Positions 45,784-56,779 of a DNA stretch of 64,000 bases are shown here, in pieces. The notes under the pieces are model-generated. The model did no database searches. It was not told the DNA's origin and saw only the letters and a list, made by a program, of their open reading frames with translations. Where the stretch lies: the NCBI GenBank assembly GCA_038373885.1, contig JAWZYV010000771.1:620001-684000 (forward strand). The letters are read 5' to 3'. Each line of letters opens with the position of its first letter. The stretch's first letter is position 1. The position numbers and the translations under genes were made by a program. The stretch is from Cheiracanthium punctorium (Eukaryota > Arthropoda > Arachnida > Araneae > Cheiracanthiidae).

Positions 45784-46223
45784 CAGGGAGGTTATAATTA
45801 ACTTCCCCTATAAACAGAATTCTGCCACTGAATCAGTAGAGCCGATTGCCACCAAATTTGGCATGTGGACCAACCACGGGAAATCCCTCAAGTCAGTTAA
45901 AAAAAAATAAAAAAAAATAAAAAATGTCCACTAGGTGACGCATTGTATGGTGAATTCAGCTAAAAGAAATCACCCAAATTAGTTAATACATGTTCAAAAA
46001 TTGTTGAATAAATTCTAAAATTATATGTATATTTCAAATCACTCATTTCTACTGGTACATTTGCTTTTTTTTTCCCATGCAAAGCGACCTCAGTGGACAT
46101 TTTCTGAACTCAATTTATTTTTCAAGTACATCTCATGTACAGTCTATATAGAAAATTTGGTTACAATCCGTTCAACCCCTTTAGCTGTAGAGTCAAGTGT
46201 AAAGTTTAACTAAAGCCACCCTG
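45784..46223. mobile_element. TIR element with CAGGGAGG/CAGGGTGG ends
   Basis: TA lies on both sides (45782-45783 and 46224-46225). The left end CAGGGAGGTTATAATTAA and the right end, reverse-complemented, CAGGGTGGCTTTAGTTAA form inverted repeats. 440 bp, no transposase. A partial copy lies at about 29075-29230. The superfamily is probably Tc1/mariner, given the TA sites. Confidence 0.7.
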
Positions 46224-46237
46224 TATATATACATGTA

Positions 46238-46699
46238 CAGTGGAATCTTGACTTACGCGGGGGATGCGCTCCAAGACCAAGAGTGAAAATTTCGCGTTGT
46301 GAAACAGGATACATATACATTTTTTGAAACACACACATATGATAGTAATTTTAGACACATATAAACACACCTCAAATCATTCCATAGCTACACATTACTG
46401 TTTCCTACATAACGTTATGAATTAAGCAAATTCAGACCGGGACTGTTTGGATGCTCCAGCCTTCAATGATGCTACGAAGGATGAAATACCGTTCGCTGAC
46501 TGGCTCTCTTCTGTAGCACATCACGAAGACTGTACTTACCCCTCACACTTCGCAGTTCTGTTTGCACTTCTTACTGTTGGCTAAAAATCTCGTGTTGGGA
46601 GCAAGGAATCCTCATTAGCTGTGATATACGTTACTCGAAAAAAACTCGCTTAATATCCCATTCGCGTAAGATGAATCACGTTGTAGCACGAATCCACTG
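46238..46699. mobile_element. pogo/Tigger-like MITE, copy 2
   Basis: The left end CAGTGGAATCTTGACTTACG, preceded by TA, pairs with a right end AATCCACTG. Shares its interior with 37597-38071. No coding capacity. Confidence 0.75.
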
Positions 46700-47037
46700 T
46701 TTATCCTTTTTTCCTAACGTAGGTATGGATTAATTTAAAAAACCTCAAATGTATTACTTTTGGTTGAAAAAAATAACGAATTCTGTGCGAAAGCCTAGCA
46801 ACAATGAAACAATGGAATGCAGCAATATTTGATGTTGGCTAAAAATAGAAATTTCGTTACAAAAAAGATTTACATCTTTCATAATTATCCGTTAATAAAA
46901 AAAACATTTAAGTAAATTGGAAAATGTCATTGCTATTTTAACACTAGAAGCACCATTGGGGTCATTTTAACCCTTTTCTCAATATCTCATGCTTTATTTC
47001 AATATACAGTTTAACACCACAGCTGATTTTCCATATA

Positions 47038-47924
47038 AGGTGCGCAACTAAGTTCCCGCTGTTTGTTAATAGATGGCTCCAGCAATCAGTGTTGGTCGAT
47101 TGCGACCGATCGGAAGCGATAGGAACGAAGCTGAGACATATAGTAAACATGCCGCTGTGCCGCAGTCGTGATTGTGTGTTTGCGTCAAATACTTTTGGGT
47201 GTGTGAAAATGTCTCATTTCGTGCCAAATAATTGCCATTTGCGAGAAGTGTTGATTTTCCTGTTTCATTCGAAGAAAGCGGCGACTGCAGCCCATCGAGA
47301 GCTCCAAAACGTTTACGGCGATGCTGCTCTAAGTGAAACAGCGTGTCGTGATTGGTTTCGTCGCTTTAAAGACGGTGATTTCGATGTTGACCACCGTCCC
47401 CGTGACGGGCGGCCAAAAACCTTCGAAGACTCGGAATTGGAGGCACTGGTGGATGAGGATCCGTGCCAAACTCAAGAAGAGCTGGCGTCAGCGTTAGGAA
47501 CCACAATCGGCCACAATACGAGCAGAGGCACGACAAAGTAATTCTCCTGTATAACAACGGGCGGCCTCACGTTGCCAAACCTGTGAAAACCTACTAGGCA
47601 AAGTTCAAATGGGACGTCCTACCCCACCCGCCATATTCCCCAGACATTGCGCCGTCCGATTATTACCTGTTTCGTTCGATGCACATGGTCTGGCTGAACA
47701 GCAGTCCACCACATATGAAGACATCAAAAAATGGCTTGATTCGTGGATAGCCTTCCCCGACGAACACTTCTACTGTCAGGGTATTCGAGCTCTGCCCGAA
47801 CGATGGGAAAAGGTTGTGTCTAGCGATGGACAATATTTTGAATGAATCATTTGTAACCATTTCTGCACAATAAAGTTGCATTTTCATACAAAAAAACAGC
47901 GAGAACTTATAGTTGCGCACCTTT
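47038..47924 (+). mobile_element. Mariner element, internally deleted
   Basis: The left end AGGTGCGCAACTAAGTTCCC and the right end (reverse-complemented) AGGTGCGCAACTATAAGTTC are inverted repeats, with TA close by on each side (47036-47037 and 47925-47926). The first and last bases differ by one or two between ends. A transposase relic lies inside, with an AATAAA-type signal after its stop. Confidence 0.8.
47209..47845 (+). pseudogene. Mariner transposase pseudogene, internal deletion
   Basis: The frame MSHFVPNNCHLREVLIFLFH begins at 47209 and runs through the N-terminal DNA-binding domain, with YGDAALSETACRDWFRRFKD, GRPKTFEDSELEALVDED and CQTQEELASALGTTI. At about 47507 the text jumps straight to QYEQRHDKVILLYNNGRPHV in another frame, so by recall of the family roughly 190 residues, including the first catalytic Asp, are gone. 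The second catalytic block HDNARPH reads YNNGRPH, so Asp is Asn. After an in-frame stop, PHPPYSPDIAPSDYYLFRSM keeps the third acidic position (mariner DD34D). A final frameshift leads to IRALPERWEKVVSSDGQYFE and the stop at 47845. The text closely follows cecropia-type mariners. Cannot be active. Confidence 0.88.
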
Positions 47925-48002
47925 TAGTTTTTCTAAAATTCTTCCAAGTGTGTTGTGGCAAATTTTTACATTTCTATTTCAATCTGGCTGTTCTAGTGTT
48001 AA

Positions 48003-48506
48003 ACTGAAATTTCAAAACTGCGTCAATCCTGATGCACAATTTGAATGACTATGCTACTAAATAAAAATTAAATAGCAGCTACTGTTCGAGAACATTCGAA
48101 AATATTTCTGAAGAAAAGTTTAGCCAGATTATTAAAAGTCAGCACATTTTTCTGCGTAACATTAATCAATGCTTTCTCTTGCTTTTCAGAAACAGAACAA
48201 ATTAGGAAAAAACTTCACCGAGTATGAATTATTAATGGGAGTGCAAAACTAAAGAAGGTATCATTAAAAAAAGTATACATATACTCAGTATAATACTTTG
48301 ACAGTTTTAGTCTATGCTTGAGCTAACCACAATTTAGAGACAGTGGCTTAGAAAGCGTCAGTCTCAAATGAAAAATGGTGTATTCTTTTATAACTACCGA
48401 CAGTGAATTAGAAAACCTAAAGTTTTGCGTTTTCTTCCACCCCCTCCCAACCCCCTAAGTGGTAGAGGTCGATGGGGCAATCACAATTAAACCCTCTAGT
48501 ACTGCA
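48003..48506. other. Intergenic, no gene recognised
   Basis: A short C-rich block lies near 48436-48460. No gene or repeat boundary. Confidence 0.4.
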
Positions 48507-48799
48507 GTTCCCAATCTTTTAATATTGTGCTCCCCAACAAAGGATAACTTACGATGGAGCCCCCCGCCCCCCCCCCACTACCATTCCTCAGTATGCATAC
48601 GGTATTTTATACTTCAGCAATGAACAATTAGTCGCCTTTTCTACAAAATAATGTAATGAATAAGCTTAAGTATGAATAAGCTAATTATTTCAAGCGAATA
48701 TATATATATATATATGCATGTTTTGGAGTAAAAATAAGAATAAATAAGATGATTTTTTAAAACATGCATCATCACTTGCTCTTTGCCTGCTTTTCTGTT
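48507..48799. mobile_element. hAT-type MITE, CAGCGGTTCTCAA family, copy 2 (truncated)
   Basis: Starts CAGTTCCCAATCTTTTAA and shares CCCCAACAAAGG, AAATAAGATGATTTTTTAAA and CATGCATCAYYACTTGCTC with 16504-16778. Its right terminus is missing: the SINE at 48800 begins there. A TA run sits near 48694-48713. Confidence 0.65.
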
Positions 48800-49038
48800 G
48801 ATCATGGTGGTTATGTCACTGAAAATGGTAGACGGCCGTAGTCCGAAGGTCCCGAGTTCGGTTCCCATCGCGCGGCTGTCGATCTAACGGTCTGGAGTTT
48901 TAGTAGGTTTTCTCCAGATGTAATGTGAATACGCGTTTCTTAGAGAGACGCCTAAGAAAGTCCTCCTACCAAGGCACCCCTCATTCTTGGCAGATCGCCC
49001 TAGCGTAGCGTTGCCACAATCACACTCACAAACAAAAG
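48800..49038 (+). repeat. tRNA-derived SINE, copy c
   Basis: Head CATGGTGGTTATGTCACTG with a B-box-like CGAGTTCGGTTCCC (about 48853-48866), then the family body. It ends near CCACAATCACACTCACAAAC. A short local duplication (CTTAGAGAGACGCC) follows ATACGCGTTT. Confidence 0.72.
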
Positions 49039-49838
49039 AGAAGGGGGCGCATGACCTGTTGAGAACACCTCTCTAGTAAAACCATGTTCATATGTTTAAT
49101 CTGTTCACCCCAGTGTTGCGCTCACGCAACCGCTGTCTTTCCGGTGGAGCGACGTTCAGATAACCTTTCTGAGAAGCAACAACGGTCAGAGGAGGGCAAT
49201 CTTCTTTGTTGCGTCTTTTTAACGATGAGAGAGAACAGGTTAAACATGAGTTTAGTAGCGGGTTATGAGTACACTAAAGGGAGGGACGATCTTTCCATCG
49301 TTAGGCTTGTACGCCACATTAATTGAAAACGCGACAGAAACTGAGAATTGACAAATTTCTAGTTTTTTTTTCCGTTTCTGCCCAAAAAATTCTGCGCTCT
49401 GTCCACATGGAGTTACGGCTTCTCTTGGATCTTCCACTGATTGCGATTTCCTTTCATAGCAGATCAAATTTACTTTGAACACTATTTAATGCTCAACTGA
49501 GCAATCTACTCAACATTTCATTTCAGTTTGCAAACCATTTTTATTACTGGGTTAAATGTACTTTTATTTACGTTTTGTACACTCTGGCTTGGTTTTTCCT
49601 CAGCAACTGATACCTTTAAATGATACAGATTTTTCAGACATTTGCGAATTTATACTGTGGGGAAGAAGAGGAAGTGGTGGTTACAGCCAATCCTTTCAAT
49701 TAAAATGAACTGGTCGATTGACGCGAGACGTATTGCACAAAAATACTTACGAACAAATTTGCGAAAAATCGATTGAATAACCCTAAATGAAAGTGTGTAC
49801 TTATTTTGTCGTTGAAAAGTGATCAGATCAAAGGGATC
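49039..49838. other. Intergenic, no gene recognised
   Basis: Frames at 49084-49326 (plus), 49252-49482 (minus) and 49650-49853 (minus) have no recognisable domains. Confidence 0.4.
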
Positions 49839-49840
49839 TA

Positions 49841-51177
49841 CACTATTGCCCATTCAAATTGCTACACTAGGAAGTAATGTAGATAACAAAATGATATTTA
49901 TTGGACAAATATATTATACTGAAAATAACAAGTGATTTAAATTTTTAAGAAATTTGGCTGCATAGATCCTGAGAAATCCGTACCCAAAACAACCACCTCT
50001 GGCAGTAATAACAGCACTTATATCCCTGGGCATTGAGTCAAACAGAGATTGGGGTGCGTGCACAGGTACAGATGCCCATTCAGCTTCGACAGGATGCTGC
50101 AGCTCATCAACCGTAGTGACTGCCGTATGGTGACGTGCAAGTCGCTCGGCAACCATTGACTAGACCTTTTCTATTGGTGAGAGATCTGGAGAACATGTTG
50201 GCCAGGGCAGCAGCAGAACATTATCCATATCAAGGAAGGTCCGTACAATATTGGCAACATGCGGTCGTGCATTATCCTGTTGAAGCATAGGTTTTTGCAG
50301 GGCTCGAATACAGGGTAGAGCCACGGGACGTTACATCAGAAATGTAACGTCCCCTTGTCAAAGTGCCGTCAATGCGAGCAAGAGGTGGTGACCGAGACGT
50401 GTATCCAATAGCGCCCCATACTATTACGCCAGATGATGGGCTAGTATGACGATGACGAATGCACGCAGCCAATGTGCGTGAACCACGATGCCGCCAAACA
50501 TGGATCCGACCATCATGGTGCTGTGAACAGAACCTGTATTCACCTAAAAATATAACGTCTCGCCATTCGTGTGCCCAGGTTCGTCCTCGATCACACCATT
50601 GAAGGCGCTCTTGTCTGTGATGCATCCTCAAGGGCAGCCGCAGCCATGGTCTCCGAGCTGAGAGTCCAAGCTGCTGCAAACATCGCTTCACGATCGGTTA
50701 AGGCTGTGCAGGTAACATGCCTGTCTTCTCGGCTGCTAGTGATAGCGGCCCGTTGAGATGCAGCACGGCTCTCCGTATTACCGTCCTGAACCCATGATTC
50801 CATATTCCGCTAACAGTCACTGGATCTCGTCCAATGCGATCAGCAATAATGCGATGGGATAAATCGCAATCCCAGTAGGCTTCAATTCGACCTTTATCAA
50901 AGACAGAAACGTGCTGATACGCATTTCTTCTTCTTACACAAGTCATCACAACAACTTTTCACCGGGTAAGAACGTTCAGATTCAATTTATTTATGAGAAA
51001 CCGGCTGTACGATTTCCTCATTTGAACACATTGTTGGTGTCGCTACCTGCGCCTGCTTTGTCTGAATGCACTGAAAAGCTAATCATTTGCATTTCACAGC
51101 ATCTTCTTCCTGCCGCTTAAATTTCACGTCTGTAGCATGTCGCCGTCTTGGTATAGCAATTTTAATGGCCAATAGTA
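49841..51177 (-). mobile_element. Second Tc1-family transposon, decayed
   Basis: The left end CACTATTGCCCATTCAAATT and the right end (reverse-complemented) ACTATTGGCCATTAAAATTG are inverted repeats, with TA at 49839-49840. The right outermost bases have drifted. The inverted repeats differ from those of the 29.9-kb element, so this is another Tc1-type family. The transposase relic is on the minus strand. Confidence 0.82.
49914..50949 (-). pseudogene. Tc1-family transposase pseudogene
   Basis: Minus-strand pieces line up with the intact protein at 30158. MMTCVRRRNAYQHVSVFDKG and RIEAYWDC cover the first helix-turn-helix. A frame change follows, then KRCLQQLGLSARRPWLRLPL, then FLGEYRFCSQHHDGRIHVWR, where the first catalytic Asp of FTDESRF has become Gly. 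Another frameshift follows, then MLQQDNARPHVANIVRTFLD with the second Asp intact and PWPTCSPDLSPIEKV with the Glu. A stop then replaces the family Trp (TGG to TAG, about 50160), and the C-terminus reads LFDSMPRDISAVITARGG. At least three lesions, so inactive. It is diverged enough to be a separate family rather than a decayed copy of the intact element. Confidence 0.88.
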
Positions 51178-51965
51178 TGTATCAGTAGCACTAATAGTAG
51201 GGTTTTAAGATTTATTAAAGGATATTTTACGACAATGCATATTGTATATTTCATACATATAGTAAGTTAAGAAGTGCGTCTTCCATTTCTGACATAATTT
51301 TGAGAAGAAATAATGTTTGAGCAATAATATATTTTTTTCGATATTTAATAGCATTTGTGTGCGGTTACGCCTCTATAAACCTTTCTCAAGCCTTTTTATG
51401 GGTCCTTAAACCGCTGCGGTGCTGCCCTGCGTTGGTACAGAAAAGAAATCACCTGAGTCACGTCTCTGTAACGATGGGCATAAACAGGATAAATATGAAC
51501 TCACTATAAGAAATAATTTTTTTTTTAAATTAAAACCGTTCTCCTCCTTAGATTTTTTATGAAAGCAGCTCTAAGTGCAGACTACTTCAGATTACATCCA
51601 AACATTGATGTTATAAACATTTTATAATATGAGAGCATTGCAGAGAAAATTAGAAGTCTGTTAAGGCTGTTCTCTCTCCTTTTTGAAAACAATAGGCATC
51701 ACAAGACTTTTGAATAGCTAAACAGAGGATTGATTTTAAATAATCGAAAAAATTAATAAATACACTGTGTACTAATATTAACAGCCAACATATATGTCTC
51801 ATGCAGTTTTTCAGAAAAATTTCTGATGCACAAAAATTCCCTTAAAAAATGGTCCGTACCGGTAATCGATTAGGGAAATTTCACAAAATATTGTATGTTT
51901 AAGATTTTTCCTAGACTGTTTCGTAATTCAAGTTTTTGTGTTTCTTTTGTATTGTGGCAAACCTA
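51178..51965. other. AT-rich, no gene recognised
   Basis: No coding or repeat structure defined. Confidence 0.45.
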
Positions 51966-52260
51966 CATGAGGGGCATCTGCCTCCAGGGGGGTGCCTCGG
52001 TCGAAGGACTTTTTAAGGGGTTCCAAGGCGTATTCACGTTCCATCTGGAGAAAACGGACCAAAACGCCAAACCATGAGATCGACAGCTGCGCGCGCGGTA
52101 AGTCGTGATTGTGTGTGATTATGGCAACGCTTCACTAGGGCGATCTGTCAAGGATGAGGGGTGCCCTTGGTAGGAGGACTTTGCCTTGAGAGGTGCCTTG
52201 GTAGGAGGTAAGCAAAATTTCACACGTCGGGTGCAATCCTATCGCAGGTGTAAAGAAGAG
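51966..52260 (-). repeat. SINE fragments (copies e and f)
   Basis: Minus-oriented partial copies. 51975-52100 holds the family tail and middle (AGGACTTTTTAAGGGGTTCC, CCATCTGGAGAAAACG). 52105-52215 holds another tail beginning GTGTGATTATGGCAACGCTT and a duplicated GGTGCCTTGGTAGGAGG. Tail-only copies with no head suggest rearrangement or recombination between SINEs. Confidence 0.6.
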
Positions 52261-52261
52261 A

Positions 52262-52505
52262 GATTGTGGTTGTGGTTGTGTGTGATTACGGCAACGCTTC
52301 ACTAGGGCGATCTGTCAAGGGACTGCCTTGGTAGAAGGACTTTCTAAGGGGTTCTAACGCGTATTCGCGTTACATCTGGAGTAAACCTACCAAAACTCCA
52401 CACCGTTAGATCGACAGCCACGCGATGGGACCCGAACCCGGGACCTTCACACTTCGGCCATCTACCATTTTCAGTGGTATAACCACTGTACCATGGTACG
52501 GCTGC
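52262..52505 (-). repeat. tRNA-derived SINE, copy d
   Basis: Minus-oriented near-complete copy. The B box reads GGTTCGGGTCCC in complement (near 52425-52445) and the A-box region lies near 52480-52500. The body matches the 14.5-kb copy, including ACGCGTATTCGCGTTACATC in complement. Confidence 0.72.
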
Positions 52506-52696
52506 GAACGCGGTAGGCTCGATTCACTTTTTGTAATGATGCATAGTACAGCTTGCAAAGAGGCATTCAATTTTTACTTTCCGAACATGTACCATGTAAG
52601 GAAAGTATTGTAATCATGAAAAAATTCGAATTCGAGATTTTGGTGTATATACACGTTTTGGGGTCTTCTGAATTCATTTATGCTATTTTTACGAGA

Positions 52697-52741
52697 TGTA
52701 TGTATGTATGTATGTATGTATGTATGTATGTATGTATGTGT

Positions 52742-52803
<62 letters not shown>

Positions 52804-52845
52804 GTGTGTGTGTGTTTGCGTGTGTTTGTGTTTGTGTGTATGTGA
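52697..52845 (+). repeat. (TATG)n-(TG)n microsatellite
   Basis: About ten TATG units, then about 30 TG units, then interrupted TG/TTTG units. This gives long but artefactual open frames (Cys/Val-Tyr repeats on plus, Thr-His repeats on minus). Not coding. Confidence 0.95.
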
Positions 52846-52849
52846 GTGA

Positions 52850-53100
52850 ACACGATAGCTCCTGAACGGGGCATGCGATTGAGCTCAAATTGGGTAGATA
52901 TGTTATAAACCACCGCCGCAAGACCGGTATTGATTTTGGTGTGTATAGGACTTATAGTTTTTCTACAGGGCTACGACAAAGATTTCTTTTACATTATGGC
53001 CTATGGGGAGAAATTCTTGAAAGTGCGCTAGCGTTTAAACGGTACATTCCATTGAGCTTAAATTTGGTATATATATTTGAATTATTCATCGATTAAAATT
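52850..53100 (+). repeat. Dispersed repeat fragment
   Basis: Text such as GAACACGATAGCTCCTGAAC and CGATTGAGCTCAAATTGGG recurs in diverged form at about 53025-53070 (TAAACGGTACATTCCATTG), so two related units lie side by side next to the microsatellite. Function unknown. Confidence 0.45.
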
Positions 53101-54152
53101 TATTTAAATGCTTGGTAATGATCTTAATCGTAAGTGTTCGGAAAGTCGAGTGGAGTCACTCCAGATTTTTTTTTAATCTGTAGTAAAATTGGATTCTTTA
53201 AAAAAGCTATTCAAAAGTTGCATGATTTTTTTAAAAATAAAAATAACTTTTGCGGAATTATAAATCTGTGCTGCTTACAATGTGAAAAATGTATTATTAT
53301 TTTCTTCAATGCACATATATCCCCAGTCCAAAGCTCTCCGGTTTTGTTTGAGAGCATAAAAGAAAGTCATTCGAAAAGTAAAATGACTAAAAGTAAAATC
53401 ATCAGAGTTAAGAAACTTTTTCCTTGCATAATATTAATGAAAACTTTCCTTTTCTTTTCAAAGATATAGAACAATGGAACGCAAAAAAAAATGAAAAATC
53501 ATCCGAGTACAAAATATTAATGGGGAGGACAAAACTGAATATGGTACATCCCAAACAAAAAAGAATAAATAAATAAAAACACACTACATTATAAATACTC
53601 TGGCAGTTTTTGTTTTTAGCTTCAACAAATGTAAAATACTGAGAAAGTAGGTTAAAAAAAGCCATCTTTTAAATAAAAAAAAAAATAAATAAACCTTTGA
53701 TGTTAAATGAATGCAGCTAAAATGTATTTTTCTTTTCCAGTTGTGATTCATATTTAGCAAGTAGGTTTTGCTATGGTTTTCTTTAAGTAAAAAGCAAATT
53801 TATGGATATTTTGATTAACTGCAGCGAGCTATTCAAAATTTTATTTCAAATTATAATTAATGCCTACGACTCTAAAGCATGTAGATTGTTGAAAAAGAGT
53901 ATTCGTATGTTTTTTAAAAATGCATCGATACATTTCGTAACGTCTTTTGAACAAATAATTAATTTAATAATTTTGCAATCATGCTGACAGATGCGCAATG
54001 CACAGTACCATGTGAAAGCGACAATTTCAAGTTATCTTTAGTCCGTTGAAATGGAGCATGCAATTCAAAATTTTATCTCGTATTATAATTTATGTGTATG
54101 AATCAAGAATTCAAAATATTATAATTAAAAAGAATTAAAATAATTTATTTAT
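53101..54152. other. AT-rich, no gene recognised
   Basis: Several short frames at 53134-53987 are low-complexity. Nothing supported. Confidence 0.45.
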
Positions 54153-54662
54153 CCCTTTGAGGCACAACCCTTTCCCAATGCTGAAAAGAGGGCAGCCGTT
54201 GCCATCGCTCGACTTAACTACCAGCAAGATGGCGGACGATCGAAACGTTCATCGCGTGCCACAGATCTAGAGACCTTTTTTGACAACAGCTAGCTGTGCC
54301 CGCGCACTGCCAGCTGCGTCAAAAAAAGGGTCTCTAGATCTGTGGCACGCGATGAACGTTTCGATCGTCCGCCATCTCGCTGGTAGTTAAGTCGAGCGAT
54401 GGCAACGGCTGCCCTTTTTCAGCACTGGGCAATCTATCCAGCTGTTCTCGCATTCTTCCTTTTTCAGCAGATGTCAGTGCTGTTAAAAATAATCGTGATG
54501 ATTTTTTTTACGGGAAATGACGTGCTCAAAAGTAAAGGACTCTCGTGGAGCTATATCACCCGCGACTATTTTTATAGAAATCCAATCAATTCGACGTGAC
54601 TGGCAACAGTCAAAACGTCAGAGTTTGATGTTCCCAGAGCGGGAACACTGCGCGTTAAAGGG
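54153..54662 (+). mobile_element. piggyBac-type MITE, copy E
   Basis: Right flank TTAA (54663-54666), left flank TTAT, a drifted TTAA. CCCTTTGAGGCACAACCC start and GCGCGTTAAAGGG end. The central loop is almost identical to copy D, suggesting that D and E are close relatives. Confidence 0.88.
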
Positions 54663-54666
54663 TTAA

Positions 54667-56002
54667 ATACTTTATGGAAGTTTTCAAACGCATAAATCTT
54701 GAAAATTTTTTGCATTGGTAATTACACGCATAATGCACCTTTCTGCAATTAGCGCATTATCGCGTAAAAGTTTTCGAATGCGATCATTTTAAATCTGAAA
54801 AATTATTTTTAACATTATTGAAAATTAAACTTTCTGAAACGCTTTTCATACGTTACATGACATAAGCAATGTTTACCACCACGAATGTCGATTCGTATTT
54901 CATGCATTATGGAAGTATTTACCGGTATATCAAAGCAAATTCATGTTCTTACAAACTAAATATTGATGTAAAGGAAAGCAGTTTCGGTGAAATAGGAAGT
55001 AATATCATTTCTGAAATCTGCACTATGGGCGTCCTGTTTACTGACCATGTGTGTAGGTCAGAACTTACAAAAACTTATCATCACGTGTCAGTAAAAGTTA
55101 TCAACAAGTTAGAGTTTATTATTTACAAGGCCGCAAAACCAATTCCATCTCAAAACAAGTGTTTCCTTAACTTACATGAGCTTGCTTTTCACAGTCTCAC
55201 TTTTTTTTCCAGTTTTTTCTAGAAAATTGAGAATTCAATCATTTATTGATATTAGATAGATAACCACGAAAAAAAATTGTTTACATTTTTTAGATCTTTT
55301 GTATTCATCACCTATAACCTAAAAAATTGAGAAATCAAACATATCTGAATATTCGATAGATATATGCAACATTTAACTCTTTACTATCGTCGAGTCTTAT
55401 CAAATGCATTTATTTTTAGGCGTTGATAGGGAACTCAGATGCTCAGACACAGCAAGTTGGTGAAAACACCTGAACAAACAGAAAAAAAATCAATTTATCA
55501 ATGAGGTTTTATCATTTTACGGCGTACTTTATTCCACTCACTTAGTACTGCTTAGTAGTCAGTGGATTGCATTAAATTGTGCATCACCGAAGTGTTACAA
55601 AATGCTTACGCAGAAGTTGCGATAGTGACAATATACATATTTTAAGATTGCTTGTCTAATTACGTTGATACAAATTATATCACCAGAGCTAAAATCAGTA
55701 GGGTCAGCATAAATCTTTGAATGTTTCGCTCAAAGATTTGGGCTTGGAAAAAAACTTTGGGCACTCAATGGGAATCTCCGCCTTTGCTTCCTTTCAATTA
55801 CGGAGTCTGACAAATTAAGCCTGTTTTATAAATTAAAAATGAATAAAATCATGAAGGAAAAATCATGCTGAACGCATCGATTATAAAACACTTTCGAACA
55901 TCCTTTTATTTTTAAGTCAAATTTCGCGATGTATCAAATGGCGATTTATCAATTTCAAACTTGACGAGATTTTGGATATAACTTCAAAAAAGCTATAGTA
56001 TT
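54667..56002. other. AT-rich, unassigned frame
   Basis: A 117-codon plus-strand frame (54869-55222) has a mixed composition with six Cys but no domain, signal peptide or family I recognise. It could be chance. No other structure. Confidence 0.35.
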
Positions 56003-56186
56003 CATGGGCATCCATGAGGGGCTGCACGGTAGAGCACATACCCCCACTAGAGATTTAGTATGTTGTCATAAGATGCAAACAAAATGGCATCACAAAACAA
56101 AATGGGAACTCAAATTGAAATTTGCGCCCCTCTAGAACTTTTTTTAAGTTTTCCTCCCCCCGCTAAAAAACTCTATGGGCGCCCAT
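56003..56186. mobile_element. Probable MITE with CATGGGCRYCCAT ends
   Basis: The left end CATGGGCATCCATGAGGGG and right end CTATGGGCGCCCATA are inverted and each is nearly palindromic. It resembles the ends of the MITE at 43826. Target duplication not confirmed. Confidence 0.45.
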
Positions 56187-56779
56187 ATTAGCCACGTTAC
56201 ACAAATCTATATTACCAAGCAATAAAAACTTTATAAAATAAATTAGATACTTGTGAAATGGTAATCTATAATTGCTAAAGCGACGATCATAACTGGCTGT
56301 TTTTTCAGTTTTTCATGCTAGCATCTTTATTGACAAACACACACAAGAATTATTTTCGAGTTATAGTGGACAATTTCTATATTTTGATTTTAAAGTCTCC
56401 ATAGAACAGCAGCCTTTTTCGCGTAAGTATGAAGTGGCAAAGGGGATCAATCGAGCTTTCGCTTTAGAACTCGTAGTTTAGTATTTAGAGCTTTCGTTAC
56501 TAAGTTTCCATATTCGTTGTATTTCAACAATGGAGTCGCAAAGCCTTTTACATATGTATACGAGGTGGTCAGTATTAGAACACTCTTGCTGAGCTCTCTA
56601 TGCATCACACTACTCAGAGTAAAAGCTCCAAAATTGTTGAACATACTATTCAAGACATGGCGAAAAGTATTAAGCTTAAAAAAACAGTTCCAGAAGCACC
56701 GATAGATGACGTTGTACAACAAAAAATATGCTAAAAAACGCAAAATACAATTTTTAGCATATTTTATTCGACTGCATGA
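56187..56779. other. Intergenic left of a transposase relic
   Basis: Overlapping frames on opposite strands (56447-56788 and 56517-56705) have no domain. GAGGTGGTCAGTATTAGAAC near 56564 could be the outer end of the transposon whose gene follows, but no matching right end was found. Confidence 0.35.

Larger units (their letters stand above)
46942..47998. mobile_element. TTAA-flanked element carrying a nested mariner
   Basis: TTAA lies at 46938-46941 and 47999-48002. The left end CACTAGAAGCACC and the right end (reverse-complemented) CACTAGAACAGCC are inverted repeats. This fits a piggyBac-like MITE of about 170 bp that was opened by the mariner element at 47038-47924. It is unrelated in sequence to the CCCTTTGAGG family. 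Confidence 0.75.

Noticed and set aside
52553..52921. Long frames with Val/Cys/Tyr or Thr/His repeats
   Set aside because: They are translations of the (TATG)n-(TG)n microsatellite on both strands.
54869..55222. 117-codon frame with several Cys
   Set aside because: Considered as a small secreted or toxin-like peptide, but there is no signal peptide and no cysteine framework; left unassigned.
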